Position numbers and translations under genes: made by a program. From Acidobacteria bacterium UBA6911 (GTDB lineage: Bacteria > Acidobacteriota > UBA6911), in contig DKBB01000178.1 of NCBI GenBank assembly GCA_002451015.1, positions 1 through 17,654 on the forward strand: a DNA stretch of 17,654 nt, written 5' to 3'. The notes below the pieces were generated by a model. That model saw only the letters and a program-made list of their open reading frames with translations, ran no database searches and was not told where the DNA came from. Shown here piece by piece: positions 1-6,989 of this stretch; position 1 is the stretch's first letter; each line of letters begins with the position of its first letter.

Positions 1-1
1 C

Positions 2-136
2 TGGGAAGAGGAAAGTGTGCCGGCCAAACCGGGTGCGCCCTACATATCGCGCGACGGCAAGTTTTTGACGGTGAATAAATGGGGTGAAGGTACTACTGTC
101 CCTGCAACCTATCCGCGACAGCCCCACTCATCATGA
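2..136 (+). CDS. C-terminal end of an unidentified protein (5' partial)
   Basis: Reading frame 2 is open from the window edge to a TGA at 134-136, giving 44 residues. The stretch PYISRDGKFLTVNKW resembles a single beta-propeller (PD40/TolB-like) blade, whose usual core is xxSPDGKxLxF. One blade-like motif is weak evidence, and the last dozen residues after it look unstructured. The product is therefore not named. Most of the gene lies outside the window. Confidence 0.4.
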   Translation, partial: WEEESVPAKPGAPYISRDGKFLTVNKWGEGTTVPATYPRQPHSS

Positions 137-506
137 AGAAGCCAGCTCCGGCTTTCCTATATCGGCTTCCGATTGCGAATCGATTCCTCGCATTAGGAGA
201 TCTGATTTCATTATCCGAGGGGCATTGACCTTCGTGTAGGAGCGCTTCCTCTCTCAACGCTATATAAAAAATTGGGGTGAGGAAGGTTGGGCTTTGAGCA
301 GATGGCCCATTTCTGTTTGTGGGATACCGGGTAGTGGCTTTCATTCAATAAAATAGATGGATATCCTGAAAAACGGTCGATAAAGGAAAATGAGGTGCCG
401 TATTGCCAATCACTTATGTTTTAAAGATAGTAAGCTAGATTAGCGAAACAGTACTTAATCATTACTCAATGGTGATTCACGATTTAAGAAATCTGGGAGG
501 TTATAA
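137..506. other. 370 bp intergenic stretch, no gene recognised
   Basis: No coding frame here has a recognisable product. A minus-strand frame covering 93-344 is open but resembles no family I know, and it overlaps the end of the upstream plus-strand frame. The stretch before the DnaJ-like gene is AT-rich and presumably holds its promoter, but I cannot pick a convincing -35/-10 pair. Confidence 0.5.
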
Positions 507-1142
507 GTGAACGGATCTTCATTTGTTGATTATTACGACGTCTTGCAGATCAGTCCTAACGCAGACCAAGATACGATCCAACAAATGTTTCGCCATCTGG
601 CAAAAAAATGGCATCCTGACAATCCGAAAGGCGATGCCGAACGATTCAGACTTCTCGTTGAAGCAAACAAAATACTTACCAATCCTGAAAAACGAGCAAC
701 CTATGATCTCAAGTATCAGAAATTTTGGGAAGCAAAGTGGAATTTAGCGGAAAGTGCTTCAAATGGTCGGTCATATGCGGAAGACAGCGAAGTGCGAGAG
801 AGTTTACTATCTCTATTTTACGTGCAACGCAGGAGCAAGATGACCCATCCAGGCCTTGGAGAGATGGAAGTTGCCCGTCTCATGAGAATTCCAATCCAAC
901 TTATTGAATTCCATATTTGGTATTTGAGAGAAAAGAATTGGATCCAGCGGCTTGATAATGGCCAGTTTGCTCTCACGGTTTTAGGTGTCGATGAGGTAGA
1001 GAAGAGTCGCCTGCGACTGAATTCGGATCGTCTCCTCGAAGAGCAGACTTCAACCACAAAAAACGAGGAGTGTAAACCAGATCGTAAATCAATGGAATCT
1101 ATTTCAGCTGGATCAGCCCCCGATAGTTATTTCGCTTTTTAA
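507..1142 (+). CDS. J-domain protein with C-terminal winged-helix-like domain
   Basis: The protein is 211 residues. Residues 8-67 form a J-domain: DYYDVLQISPNA, a basic helix II, the invariant HPD at 36-38, then the helix III/IV region ending RATYD. HPD is the motif that stimulates Hsp70 (DnaK) ATPase. There is no G/F-rich region, no zinc finger and no DnaJ C-terminal substrate domain, so it is not a general DnaJ. Residues 98-165 look like a winged helix: a helix with YVQRR, a turn-helix EMEVARLMRIP, a further helix LIEFHIWYLREKNWI, and a wing QRLDNGQFALTVLGVDEV. The tail from about 175 is polar. The start is GTG at 507, with GGGAGG at 495-500 as ribosome binding site. I infer a regulator or adaptor that brings DnaK to a DNA or protein target. 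The J-domain is certain; the winged helix is inferred from pattern. Confidence 0.85.
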   Translation: MNGSSFVDYYDVLQISPNADQDTIQQMFRHLAKKWHPDNPKGDAERFRLLVEANKILTNPEKRATYDLKYQKFWEAKWNLAESASNGRSYAEDSEVRESLLSLFYVQRRSKMTHPGLGEMEVARLMRIPIQLIEFHIWYLREKNWIQRLDNGQFALTVLGVDEVEKSRLRLNSDRLLEEQTSTTKNEECKPDRKSMESISAGSAPDSYFAF

Positions 1143-1183
1143 GTTAGAGGTGCCTACAATATAAGGTACAAGCAGAAATCCTG

Positions 1184-1383
1184 CGGATAGGAAGAATAAG
1201 CTTCTGTTTTTAAAAAGCTTCCCCCTATCAGGTCCATTCCCGATTCTGATAATTCTGTCTTACATAAAATTATCGCTTTCAACAAGCTGATGATTTTGCG
1301 GTTTTACTACAGGTGCGAACAATGAAACTTGTAATGTTGCCCCCCTTCACTTTTTCAGCCGTTTTTATGGCCGCCTGATTGGA
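1184..1383. repeat. Dispersed ~200 bp repeat, copy A
   Basis: This segment matches 14071-14270 over its whole length in the same orientation. By hand alignment about 160 of 200 positions are identical with only single-base indels, including an exact 17-base start (CGGATAGGAAGAATAAG), the shared block TACTACAGGTGCGAACAA, and an exact end ATGGCCGCCTGATTGGA. Weaker similarity may run a few bases past both ends. Differences fall on all three codon positions, and copy A has a stop and a frame slip relative to copy B, so the segment does not look protein-coding. It carries no terminal inverted repeats and no transposase. It separates the DnaJ-like gene from a zone of gene fragments. Confidence 0.85.
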
Positions 1384-1412
1384 AGATATACGAATATTCA
1401 GACCAGTGATCC

Positions 1413-1565
1413 TGTAATGCGAAGGCCGTCGATCTGTCCCGTGTGATTATCGGGCATTCCGGGGAGACCGCGGATCTGGATTATACGGGAGAATTGATTC
1501 AGAAAGGCTCCTACATCGGGATGGACCGTTTCGGAATCGATACCGTCCTGTCCTTCGACAAGCGT
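1413..1565 (+). pseudogene. Internal fragment of a phosphotriesterase-family hydrolase
   Basis: The frame is open from just after a TGA at 1407-1409. It reads AKAVDLSRVIIGHSGETADL, then continues through LDYTGELIQKGSYIGMDRFG and IDTVLSFDKR. This matches the part of the phosphotriesterase (PF02126) barrel that carries the IGHSGDT metal-ligand histidine and the following GMDRFG strand. Only about 50 residues are present out of a usual 300-350. There is no start, the 5' side is cut close to repeat copy A, and the match stops abruptly at about 1565, where sequence from an opposite-strand gene fragment begins. I read it as a dead relic. Confidence 0.65.
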
Positions 1566-1759
1566 GGATACGGTCGCCCGTTTTCCACCAGTATGGGTAT
1601 GCCGTCATGCAACTCAACCTGTTTGCCGTCCAGGAGTACCTCCCCTTCGGTGAATTGAAGGGCTGCGGACTGTATATTCACGATCTGCTGCGCATTCACA
1701 CTGCAAAATGCCGGTATTATCAGGATGACTGCCGCTGCAATGGCGAGAATCATAAACAT
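1566..1759 (-). pseudogene. Truncated 5' end of a secreted FecR-like protein
   Basis: On the minus strand an ATG at 1759, preceded by GGAGA at a fitting distance, opens a signal peptide (about 25 residues, MFMILAIAAAVILIIPAFCS, then cleavage near VNA-QQ). It is followed by VNIQSAALQFTEGEVLLDGK and VELHDGIPILVENGRPYPRL. This resembles the start of FecR-domain proteins, in which a protein contributes a 'G.V.L.G......G..L..G..' beta segment. Homology ends after about 66 residues, where the frame runs into the antisense of the phosphotriesterase fragment and stops at 1511. The rest of the gene is missing, so it is probably non-functional. The FecR assignment is a pattern call; the secretion signal is clear. 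Confidence 0.5.
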
Positions 1760-2014
1760 TAAAAGCGTTCTCCATAGGGTGTGGCTAGACGGGTATGGGA
1801 AACATGATAACTATTCACCGGCTTACATCAGACACCTCTTCTGATCCACCATTATTCCTGATATTCCGGCTCGCTTAGTCGTGGTGGCGGCATCCATACA
1901 TATATAGATGTATCCGGATCCATTTTTGTTTCAATTCGCCGCTTTGTGTTAAGATAGGTCTGCATATTAAACAAACATCCTCAACCGTTAAGCTGGTATT
2001 AACATAGCAATATC

Positions 2015-2020
2015 GAGGAA
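2015..2020 (+). promoter_or_regulatory. Ribosome binding site of the aldo/keto reductase
   Basis: GAGGAA lies 7 bases before the ATG at 2028 and supports that start, which also places the twin-arginine motif near the N-terminus. Confidence 0.6.
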
Positions 2021-2027
2021 TTCCAAT

Positions 2028-2954
2028 ATGAGCCGTTCCAGAATTACCAGGCGTCAGTTTATCAAGGGGGCTGCAACCGCGGGAGTGGTGCTGGTTTCCA
2101 CAGGCACCGGAAGTCTTCAAACTCCGGCTGCCGTCCGAACCGCGACCGATCAGGTCACACTGGGAGAAACCGGGATCAAGTTGAGCCGCATCGGAATCGG
2201 AGGGGGCACTCACAGCGGAACGGTGCAGCGCGGACTCGGGCGGGATAAGTTCAACGATGTGTTCCGGTATGCCTACGAGCGGGGCATTACCTACTTCGAC
2301 ACCGCCGACACCTATGGCACACACACATGGGTGCGGGATGCCATCAAGGGGCTGCCAAGGGAAAAACTGTATATCCAGTCCAAGATCAGCTTCGGCCCGT
2401 GGGGGGGAGACAGGGAAACTCCCATGGAAAGCCTGGATCGCTTCCGCCGCGAATTAAACGTGGATTATATCGATACCGTCCTGATCCACTGCCAGATCGC
2501 ACCCGATTGGGATGAACAGACCAAGGCCCTCCGGGATGGGCTGGAAGAGGCAAAGCAGAAAAAAATCATCCGCGCTCACGGCGTTTCCTGCCATTCACTT
2601 CCGGCAACCTCGAAAGCCGCCGCTTTGGACTGGGTCGATGTGAACCTTGTCCGGATCAATCCCCAGGGCGTCAATATAGATACTCCAGAGATGGCCGTAT
2701 TCGGGGCCAGTAATGCCTCCCATGTGCCGGCGGTCGTGGAACAGATGAAAATCATGCGGAAAAACGGCCACGGCATCATCGGAATGAAGCTGATCGCGCA
2801 GGGGGATTTCACGGATATCGAAGATCGCAGAAAATCTCTGACCTGGGTCATGCAATCCGATCTGGTCGATGCCGTCGTGTTGGGCCTCAAGAGCAGGGAG
2901 GAAATCGATGAGGCTATCCTGCATGTAAATAACGCATTTTTAAAACAGGCATAA
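2028..2954 (+). CDS. Tat-exported aldo/keto reductase
   Basis: The protein is 308 residues. The N-terminus carries a twin-arginine signal (TRRQFIK at 7-13), then a hydrophobic stretch to about residue 30, so the enzyme should fold in the cytoplasm with its nicotinamide cofactor and be exported. The rest is an aldo/keto reductase barrel with the full catalytic tetrad visible: Asp91 and Tyr96 in FDTADTYG, Lys119 in YIQSK, His154 in VLIHCQ. The family reduces sugar aldehydes or ketones, or oxidises the alcohols, with NAD(P)H; the substrate cannot be read from sequence. It is convergent with the Gfo/Idh gene that follows, across a hairpin at 2959-2990. An exported AKR with no obvious way to regenerate a soluble cofactor suggests tightly bound cofactor or a redox partner. 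Family is certain; substrate is unknown. Confidence 0.9.
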   Translation: MSRSRITRRQFIKGAATAGVVLVSTGTGSLQTPAAVRTATDQVTLGETGIKLSRIGIGGGTHSGTVQRGLGRDKFNDVFRYAYERGITYFDTADTYGTHTWVRDAIKGLPREKLYIQSKISFGPWGGDRETPMESLDRFRRELNVDYIDTVLIHCQIAPDWDEQTKALRDGLEEAKQKKIIRAHGVSCHSLPATSKAAALDWVDVNLVRINPQGVNIDTPEMAVFGASNASHVPAVVEQMKIMRKNGHGIIGMKLIAQGDFTDIEDRRKSLTWVMQSDLVDAVVLGLKSREEIDEAILHVNNAFLKQA

Positions 2955-2958
2955 CAAC

Positions 2959-2990
2959 GAACAGGGGAACCGATTCCGGCTCCCCTGTTC
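2959..2990. terminator. Hairpin between convergent genes, likely bidirectional terminator
   Basis: GAACAGGGGA pairs with TCCCCTGTTC (10 bp). One mismatch and two further G-C pairs follow inside, closing a 6-base loop. It sits between the stops of two converging genes. No T-run follows on either strand, so it may be a factor-assisted terminator or an mRNA 3'-end stabiliser, not a classical intrinsic terminator. Confidence 0.6.
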
Positions 2991-3069
2991 GAATCCGCTG
3001 ATATACAACAGAAGCATTATGTAAAAATCGCTGCGGCAACGATCCCTCGTTAAGAAAGCTGCCTTTTAT

Positions 3070-4503
3070 CTAAACATCAATGACACTCCTGAGAACGCTG
3101 TCCCAGGGGGAGCGATACGGTTTGGCGCACAGTGAGGCCGCTTCCTTATCCCCGACGACCTGTTCTTTAGCCGGATCCCAATAGATAGTGCGGCCCAGCT
3201 GGAGGGACATATTGGCAAGATGGCAGGCAACCGATACCTTGTGACCATCTTCCACGCTGCAGAGCGGGCGCTTCCGGCTCTTAATCGAATCGATCCAGTC
3301 CTGTTTGTTCATGGTGAGAGTGTCTTCGGCGCTGATTGCATACAGGTCATCCGATCCGACGCCGCCGCCCTTGGAACCTTCGATCCATGGGGTGGGTTTC
3401 ACATCGGTGTAGACCGGGCCGCCCGCCGGTTGACCCGCGAAGGGCGGGATCTGATTGATCGGATCCGTTTTCATTTCCGGCAGCACTTCGTAATTCCCGA
3501 CCAGGCTCATTGTGCCCTTGGTCCCAAGGTATAGCTGTCCTCGGTCGAGGTTGTCCCAGCGGGCATTGGCTTCACGAATGGAGAAATTAAGGGTGAATCC
3601 GGGGAATGCCCACGTGGCATCCTGCAGATCCGGTGTTTCCCCGTCATCTTCCAAAACATACCTTCCGCCTATGGAGGACACCTGCGTCGGCTCACTCGCA
3701 TTCATGATCCAGAGAATCTGATCGATCAAATGAGCGCCGATGTTTGTCATCTGCCCGCCGGAATAGTCCCAGAACCAGCGGAAGTGGTATATGCCGCGAT
3801 GCTTGGTATAGGGTTTCTTCGGCGCCGGACCCAGCCACATGTCATAGTCGAATCCGGGAGGTGGAGAAATTACAGGAGTAACGCCGAATCCGGGAAAAAC
3901 ATTGCGGGCGAAGGTTATCCGGATGGAGTGTATTTTCCCGAGAACGCCGCTTTTGATCACCTTCTTGGCTTCCCTGACCCCTTTCCCCTGGCGCCTTTGA
4001 GTCCCGACCGTCACGATACGGTCGTACTTGCGTGCGGCCTGGATCATCCATTTACCTTCGTCGATGAACAGCGTCATCGGCTTTTCGACATAGACATCCT
4101 TTCCGGCGGCACATGCCAGGATCGTATGCAGCGCATGCCAGTGATCCGGTGTCGCTATTACAACTCCCTGGATGTCTTTGTTCTCGTACATTTTACGGAA
4201 ATCGCCGTAGCCTTTGGTGTTCGGATTGTCGATGTATGCAAGGGCTTCATCCAGCCGGGGCTTGTAGCAGTCGCATATGCCCAGAATTTCCACGTCCTTC
4301 ATTTTCTTAAGGTCGGCAATGTGCTGCTTGCCTATCAATCCAAATCCTATATGCCCGACACCGATGCGATCGTTGGCGCCGAGAACGCGCTTGTAGGATG
4401 CCGCCGTCATTACAGCGGCGCCTGCCGCGCCCAGAAATACCCGTCGGGTGGTTTTTCGGGATTCCATGTTTTTTTCCGATGGAGAAGTAACAGGATCCTG
4501 CAT
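3070..4503 (-). CDS. Tat-exported Gfo/Idh/MocA family oxidoreductase
   Basis: I chose the ATG at 4503 (477 residues) because AAAGGA lies 7 bases upstream. A TTG at 4563 would add 20 unlikely residues, and a third ATG at 4467 has a poorer binding site. A twin-arginine signal TTRRVFLGAAG (18-28) precedes a Rossmann domain with GHIGFGLIG (50-58), the family motif VEKP (139-142) whose Lys binds the nicotinamide, and NIGAHLIDQ (254-262) supplying the catalytic His/Asp region. Members oxidise sugars or cyclitols with tightly held NAD(P). The best-known exported relative is Zymomonas glucose-fructose oxidoreductase, which yields gluconolactone in the periplasm; many Tat-borne paralogues remain unassigned. 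It is divergent from the TIM-barrel gene at 4744 and close to a lactonase and gluconate importer, which fits sugar-to-lactone oxidation. Substrate is inferred. Confidence 0.9.
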   Translation of the reverse strand: MQDPVTSPSEKNMESRKTTRRVFLGAAGAAVMTAASYKRVLGANDRIGVGHIGFGLIGKQHIADLKKMKDVEILGICDCYKPRLDEALAYIDNPNTKGYGDFRKMYENKDIQGVVIATPDHWHALHTILACAAGKDVYVEKPMTLFIDEGKWMIQAARKYDRIVTVGTQRRQGKGVREAKKVIKSGVLGKIHSIRITFARNVFPGFGVTPVISPPPGFDYDMWLGPAPKKPYTKHRGIYHFRWFWDYSGGQMTNIGAHLIDQILWIMNASEPTQVSSIGGRYVLEDDGETPDLQDATWAFPGFTLNFSIREANARWDNLDRGQLYLGTKGTMSLVGNYEVLPEMKTDPINQIPPFAGQPAGGPVYTDVKPTPWIEGSKGGGVGSDDLYAISAEDTLTMNKQDWIDSIKSRKRPLCSVEDGHKVSVACHLANMSLQLGRTIYWDPAKEQVVGDKEAASLCAKPYRSPWDSVLRSVIDV

Positions 4504-4743
4504 GAATTTATCCTTTCTTGGGTAGATGTTGATGGCATATTCTGAATCTATTGATGCGGGCAAGTGTAAGGGATTCGATGTAAAAGATCAATCACTCCCT
4601 GTCTCAAATTTCTTAACTGCAATTACCGGATCTGCAGAGGAGTATCCCCGGATCAGTCAGGCATTACCGCTTTACCTGCCGATTTCCTGTCATGTATAGT
4701 AAACGGCATCTCTTCCTGACAATTAACTGAAATGGAGGATCCC
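4504..4743. promoter_or_regulatory. Divergent intergenic promoter region
   Basis: The 240 bp between two divergently transcribed sugar-enzyme genes must hold both promoters. No clear symmetrical operator was found. The plus-side promoter candidate is listed separately. Confidence 0.45.
4671..4700 (+). promoter_or_regulatory. Candidate sigma70-like promoter for the TIM-barrel gene
   Basis: TTTACC (4671-4676, 4 of 6 to TTGACA) and TATAGT (4695-4700, 5 of 6 to TATAAT) are separated by 18 bases, 43 bases ahead of the start codon at 4744. Found by eye only. Confidence 0.35.
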
Positions 4744-5832
4744 ATGATTTCAAGAAGACAGATTCTGGCAATGGCGGGTGCTGCCACCGCCTGGTCTGCG
4801 CTGAGACCTTCGGTTGGGGCGCAAAACACTCCGCAATCCGTCGGCACGCCCATTGCCATTAAAGGCCCTGTGCGCATGGGAGCATCCCCGGCCGCTTTCA
4901 TGGGAGCCTTCATGGCTGCCAGAGTCGCTGATAAACCCTTTGACATGATCGAGCATTGCCACCACCTTGGCCTGGGGGGCGTTCAATGGAATCCCCCGTC
5001 AACCGATTCAAAGGAGATCAGAACATTCCGGCAAAGGCTTGAAAACTACAACATGCATCTCGTCAGCGATCCGCCTCTCCCGCAACGGAAATCCGATGTA
5101 GATGCCTTCGAAATTCAGGTTAAAGCACATCGGGAGGCCGGGGCCGCGGCATTTCACGCCGCCCTGACCGGCAGGCGCTACGAGGATTTTGACAGCCTGG
5201 AACCGTTCAAGGCAATGTTCGAGGGAATTAAAAGGTCGGTGGAACTGGCGGAGCCCGTTCTGCACAAATATAAGATCAAGCTCGGCATTGAAAATCATAA
5301 AGGCTACCGTTCCGCAGAGCAGGCGGAGTGGCTGAAGCGCCTCGGGAGCGAATGGGTCGGTGTCTGCCTGGACTTCGGGAACAATATTTCCCTGTGCGAA
5401 GATCCTATGGAGACTGCCCGGACGCTTGCTCCCTATACGTGCTGCGCGCATATCAAGGACATGGCGGTGGAGGAGTATGAGGATGGTTTTCTGCTGTCCG
5501 AGGTTCCTTTCGGAGAAGGTATCCTAGATCTTAAGCGAATTGTTGGGATGTTGAGGGAAAAAGATCCGAACATGATTTTTAATCTGGAAATGATCACGCG
5601 CGACCCTTTGAAAGTTCCGGTGTTCACTGAAAAATACTGGGCGACTTTCGACGATGATTACAGCCCTCTGCCGGGAAGAGATCTGGCCGCCACCCTGAAA
5701 ATGGTGCGAATGAACCCTCCTAAGCTCCCAACACCGCGAACTACCGGAATGACTTCGGAAGAGCAGATGGAATACGAGGACGGTATCAATAGAAAGTGTA
5801 TTGCGTATGCCCGGGAATATCTGGATCTCTAG
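4744..5832 (+). CDS. Tat-exported sugar isomerase/epimerase-like TIM-barrel protein
   Basis: The start is the ATG at 4744 (362 residues), with GGAGG at 4734-4738 five bases upstream. The earlier in-frame ATG at 4732 overlaps that ribosome site and is unlikely. A twin-arginine signal ISRRQILAMAG begins at residue 2. The body is a xylose-isomerase-like (AP endonuclease 2) barrel with the expected divalent-metal ligands in order: Glu183 in GIENHKG, Asp210 in VCLDFGN, His236 in CAHIKD and Glu282 in NLEMITRD. The family isomerises or epimerises sugars and keto-sugars and also includes hydroxypyruvate isomerase and inosose-processing enzymes. The Tat signal means it acts outside the inner membrane, so free sugars and not sugar phosphates are the likely substrates. 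It is followed after 79 bases by a transaldolase-like gene on the same strand. Fold and metal site are secure; reaction is not. Confidence 0.88.
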   Translation: MISRRQILAMAGAATAWSALRPSVGAQNTPQSVGTPIAIKGPVRMGASPAAFMGAFMAARVADKPFDMIEHCHHLGLGGVQWNPPSTDSKEIRTFRQRLENYNMHLVSDPPLPQRKSDVDAFEIQVKAHREAGAAAFHAALTGRRYEDFDSLEPFKAMFEGIKRSVELAEPVLHKYKIKLGIENHKGYRSAEQAEWLKRLGSEWVGVCLDFGNNISLCEDPMETARTLAPYTCCAHIKDMAVEEYEDGFLLSEVPFGEGILDLKRIVGMLREKDPNMIFNLEMITRDPLKVPVFTEKYWATFDDDYSPLPGRDLAATLKMVRMNPPKLPTPRTTGMTSEEQMEYEDGINRKCIAYAREYLDL

Positions 5833-5911
5833 CGATAATGCGGCATGGCGCCGGAAGACACCTCTACAATCTCCAAGACGGGAAACTCCTTAATAATGTC
5901 GAGGCAAATGC

Positions 5912-6946
5912 ATGGACGATAATTCGTATTTGAACTGGCTGGCCGAAGAAACGGCGACCGGCTGGTGGCATGATTCCGCCGATCCGGGTGAACTGCGGTT
6001 GGCCATGGAGCGCGGAGCCATGGGAGTAACGACCAATCCATTCCTCAGCAGTGTGGCTTTTTTTAATAACAGGGAACTCTGGTTTGAAGAAACGGCAGCC
6101 ATTGTTGCTAGAAAACTCGATCCGGAGCGGAAAGCGGAAGAATTAATGAAGATGGTTGTAAAGCCAGCTGCGGAACTGTACCGGAGTTCTTTCGAAATAA
6201 GCGGTGGCAAGACCGGCTACGTATGCGCCCAATTGAACCCTTACCGTTCCGGGGATCGGGACGCCATGATGGAGATGGCCCGCCGGCTTCACGGTTGGGC
6301 TCCGAATATCGTTGTCAAATTGCCGGCTGTAGCTGCAGGCCTCGATGTGTTGGAAAGCTGTGTCGCGGAAGGAATCGCCGTTATGGCAACAATCAGTTTT
6401 ACCGTTTCCCAGCTTATAGCAACAGCCGAGAGGTGCCGGGCCGGGATCCGTCGCGCAACAGGCAGGGGCATCAATCCGGGAAAGTGTTTTTCGGTTATCA
6501 TGATCGGCAGACTGGATGATTATCTTCGCGAGGTAGCCCGGGACAACGGTGCCAGTGTGAAAGAATCGGACATACGGCAGGCCGGGCTGGCTGTAACCAA
6601 GCGGGCTTGCAGGATATACCGGGAGCACGGGTACGAATCGGGTATTTTGATCGCTGCATTGCGTGGCGCCTACCATCTAACCGAACTCGCCGGTGCGGAT
6701 CTTATCGCATCGCTTTCCCCCCAAGCTCAAGAATGGTTCTATACTGCGGATCATCCCAGGGAAGAGCGGATCGGGGATGAAATTCCTGCCGACACTGTCG
6801 AGCGGCTCCAGACTCTTCCGGAATTCGTAAAAGCGTTCGAACCGGACGGAATGGCTCCGGATGATTTCATTTCCTACGGCGTAACACAGCGTACTCTGGG
6901 CCAGTACAGTGAAGCGGGATGGCGCCTTCTCGAAAACGTCCTTTGA
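5912..6946 (+). CDS. Transaldolase-family protein
   Basis: The protein is 344 residues with no signal peptide, so it is cytoplasmic. The start ATG at 5912 has GAGG at 5901-5904. Transaldolase landmarks appear in order: GVTTNPFL (38-45), the Schiff-base lysine Lys136 in NIVVKLPAVAAG, the strand GIAVMATISFT (154-164), FSVIMIGRLDDYL (193-205) in place of the usual FVGRI segment, and Arg251 in IAALRGAYH at the usual phosphate-binding arginine. Transaldolase moves a dihydroxyacetone unit between sugar phosphates (class I aldolase chemistry). This sequence departs from the common classes at several motifs (KLPAV for K-I/L-A/P-T, no N-V-T-L before the F), so it could act on an unusual ketose phosphate, as the sulfofructose transaldolase does. 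It lies 79 bases after the TIM-barrel gene and is probably co-transcribed with it; it converges with the epimerase gene. Confidence 0.85.
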   Translation: MDDNSYLNWLAEETATGWWHDSADPGELRLAMERGAMGVTTNPFLSSVAFFNNRELWFEETAAIVARKLDPERKAEELMKMVVKPAAELYRSSFEISGGKTGYVCAQLNPYRSGDRDAMMEMARRLHGWAPNIVVKLPAVAAGLDVLESCVAEGIAVMATISFTVSQLIATAERCRAGIRRATGRGINPGKCFSVIMIGRLDDYLREVARDNGASVKESDIRQAGLAVTKRACRIYREHGYESGILIAALRGAYHLTELAGADLIASLSPQAQEWFYTADHPREERIGDEIPADTVERLQTLPEFVKAFEPDGMAPDDFISYGVTQRTLGQYSEAGWRLLENVL

Positions 6947-6989
6947 AACAGAGGATTGCATCGGCACTAACAGGCTAACACAATGCAGT

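Noticed and set aside
93..344. Minus-strand open frame of 83 codons near the left edge
   Set aside because: No recognisable family, no clear ribosome site, and it overlaps the end of a plausible plus-strand frame. Composition is consistent with chance.
1891..1916. Short palindrome ATACAT...ATGTAT upstream of the aldo/keto reductase
   Set aside because: Arms of six bases in AT-rich DNA are expected by chance, and there is no second site to support an operator.
1875..2324. Minus-strand open frame of 149 codons over the start of the aldo/keto reductase
   Set aside because: It is antisense to the Tat signal and first barrel strands of a well-supported gene and shows no motif of its own.
3730..4545. 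Plus-strand open frame of 271 codons
   Set aside because: It lies entirely antisense to the Gfo/Idh gene, whose Tat signal, Rossmann motif and EKP motif are clear. It is a shadow frame with no family resemblance.
4504..4563. TTG start at 4563 for the Gfo/Idh gene
   Set aside because: The ATG at 4503 has a good AAAGGA site and puts the twin-arginine motif at residue 20, in the usual range.
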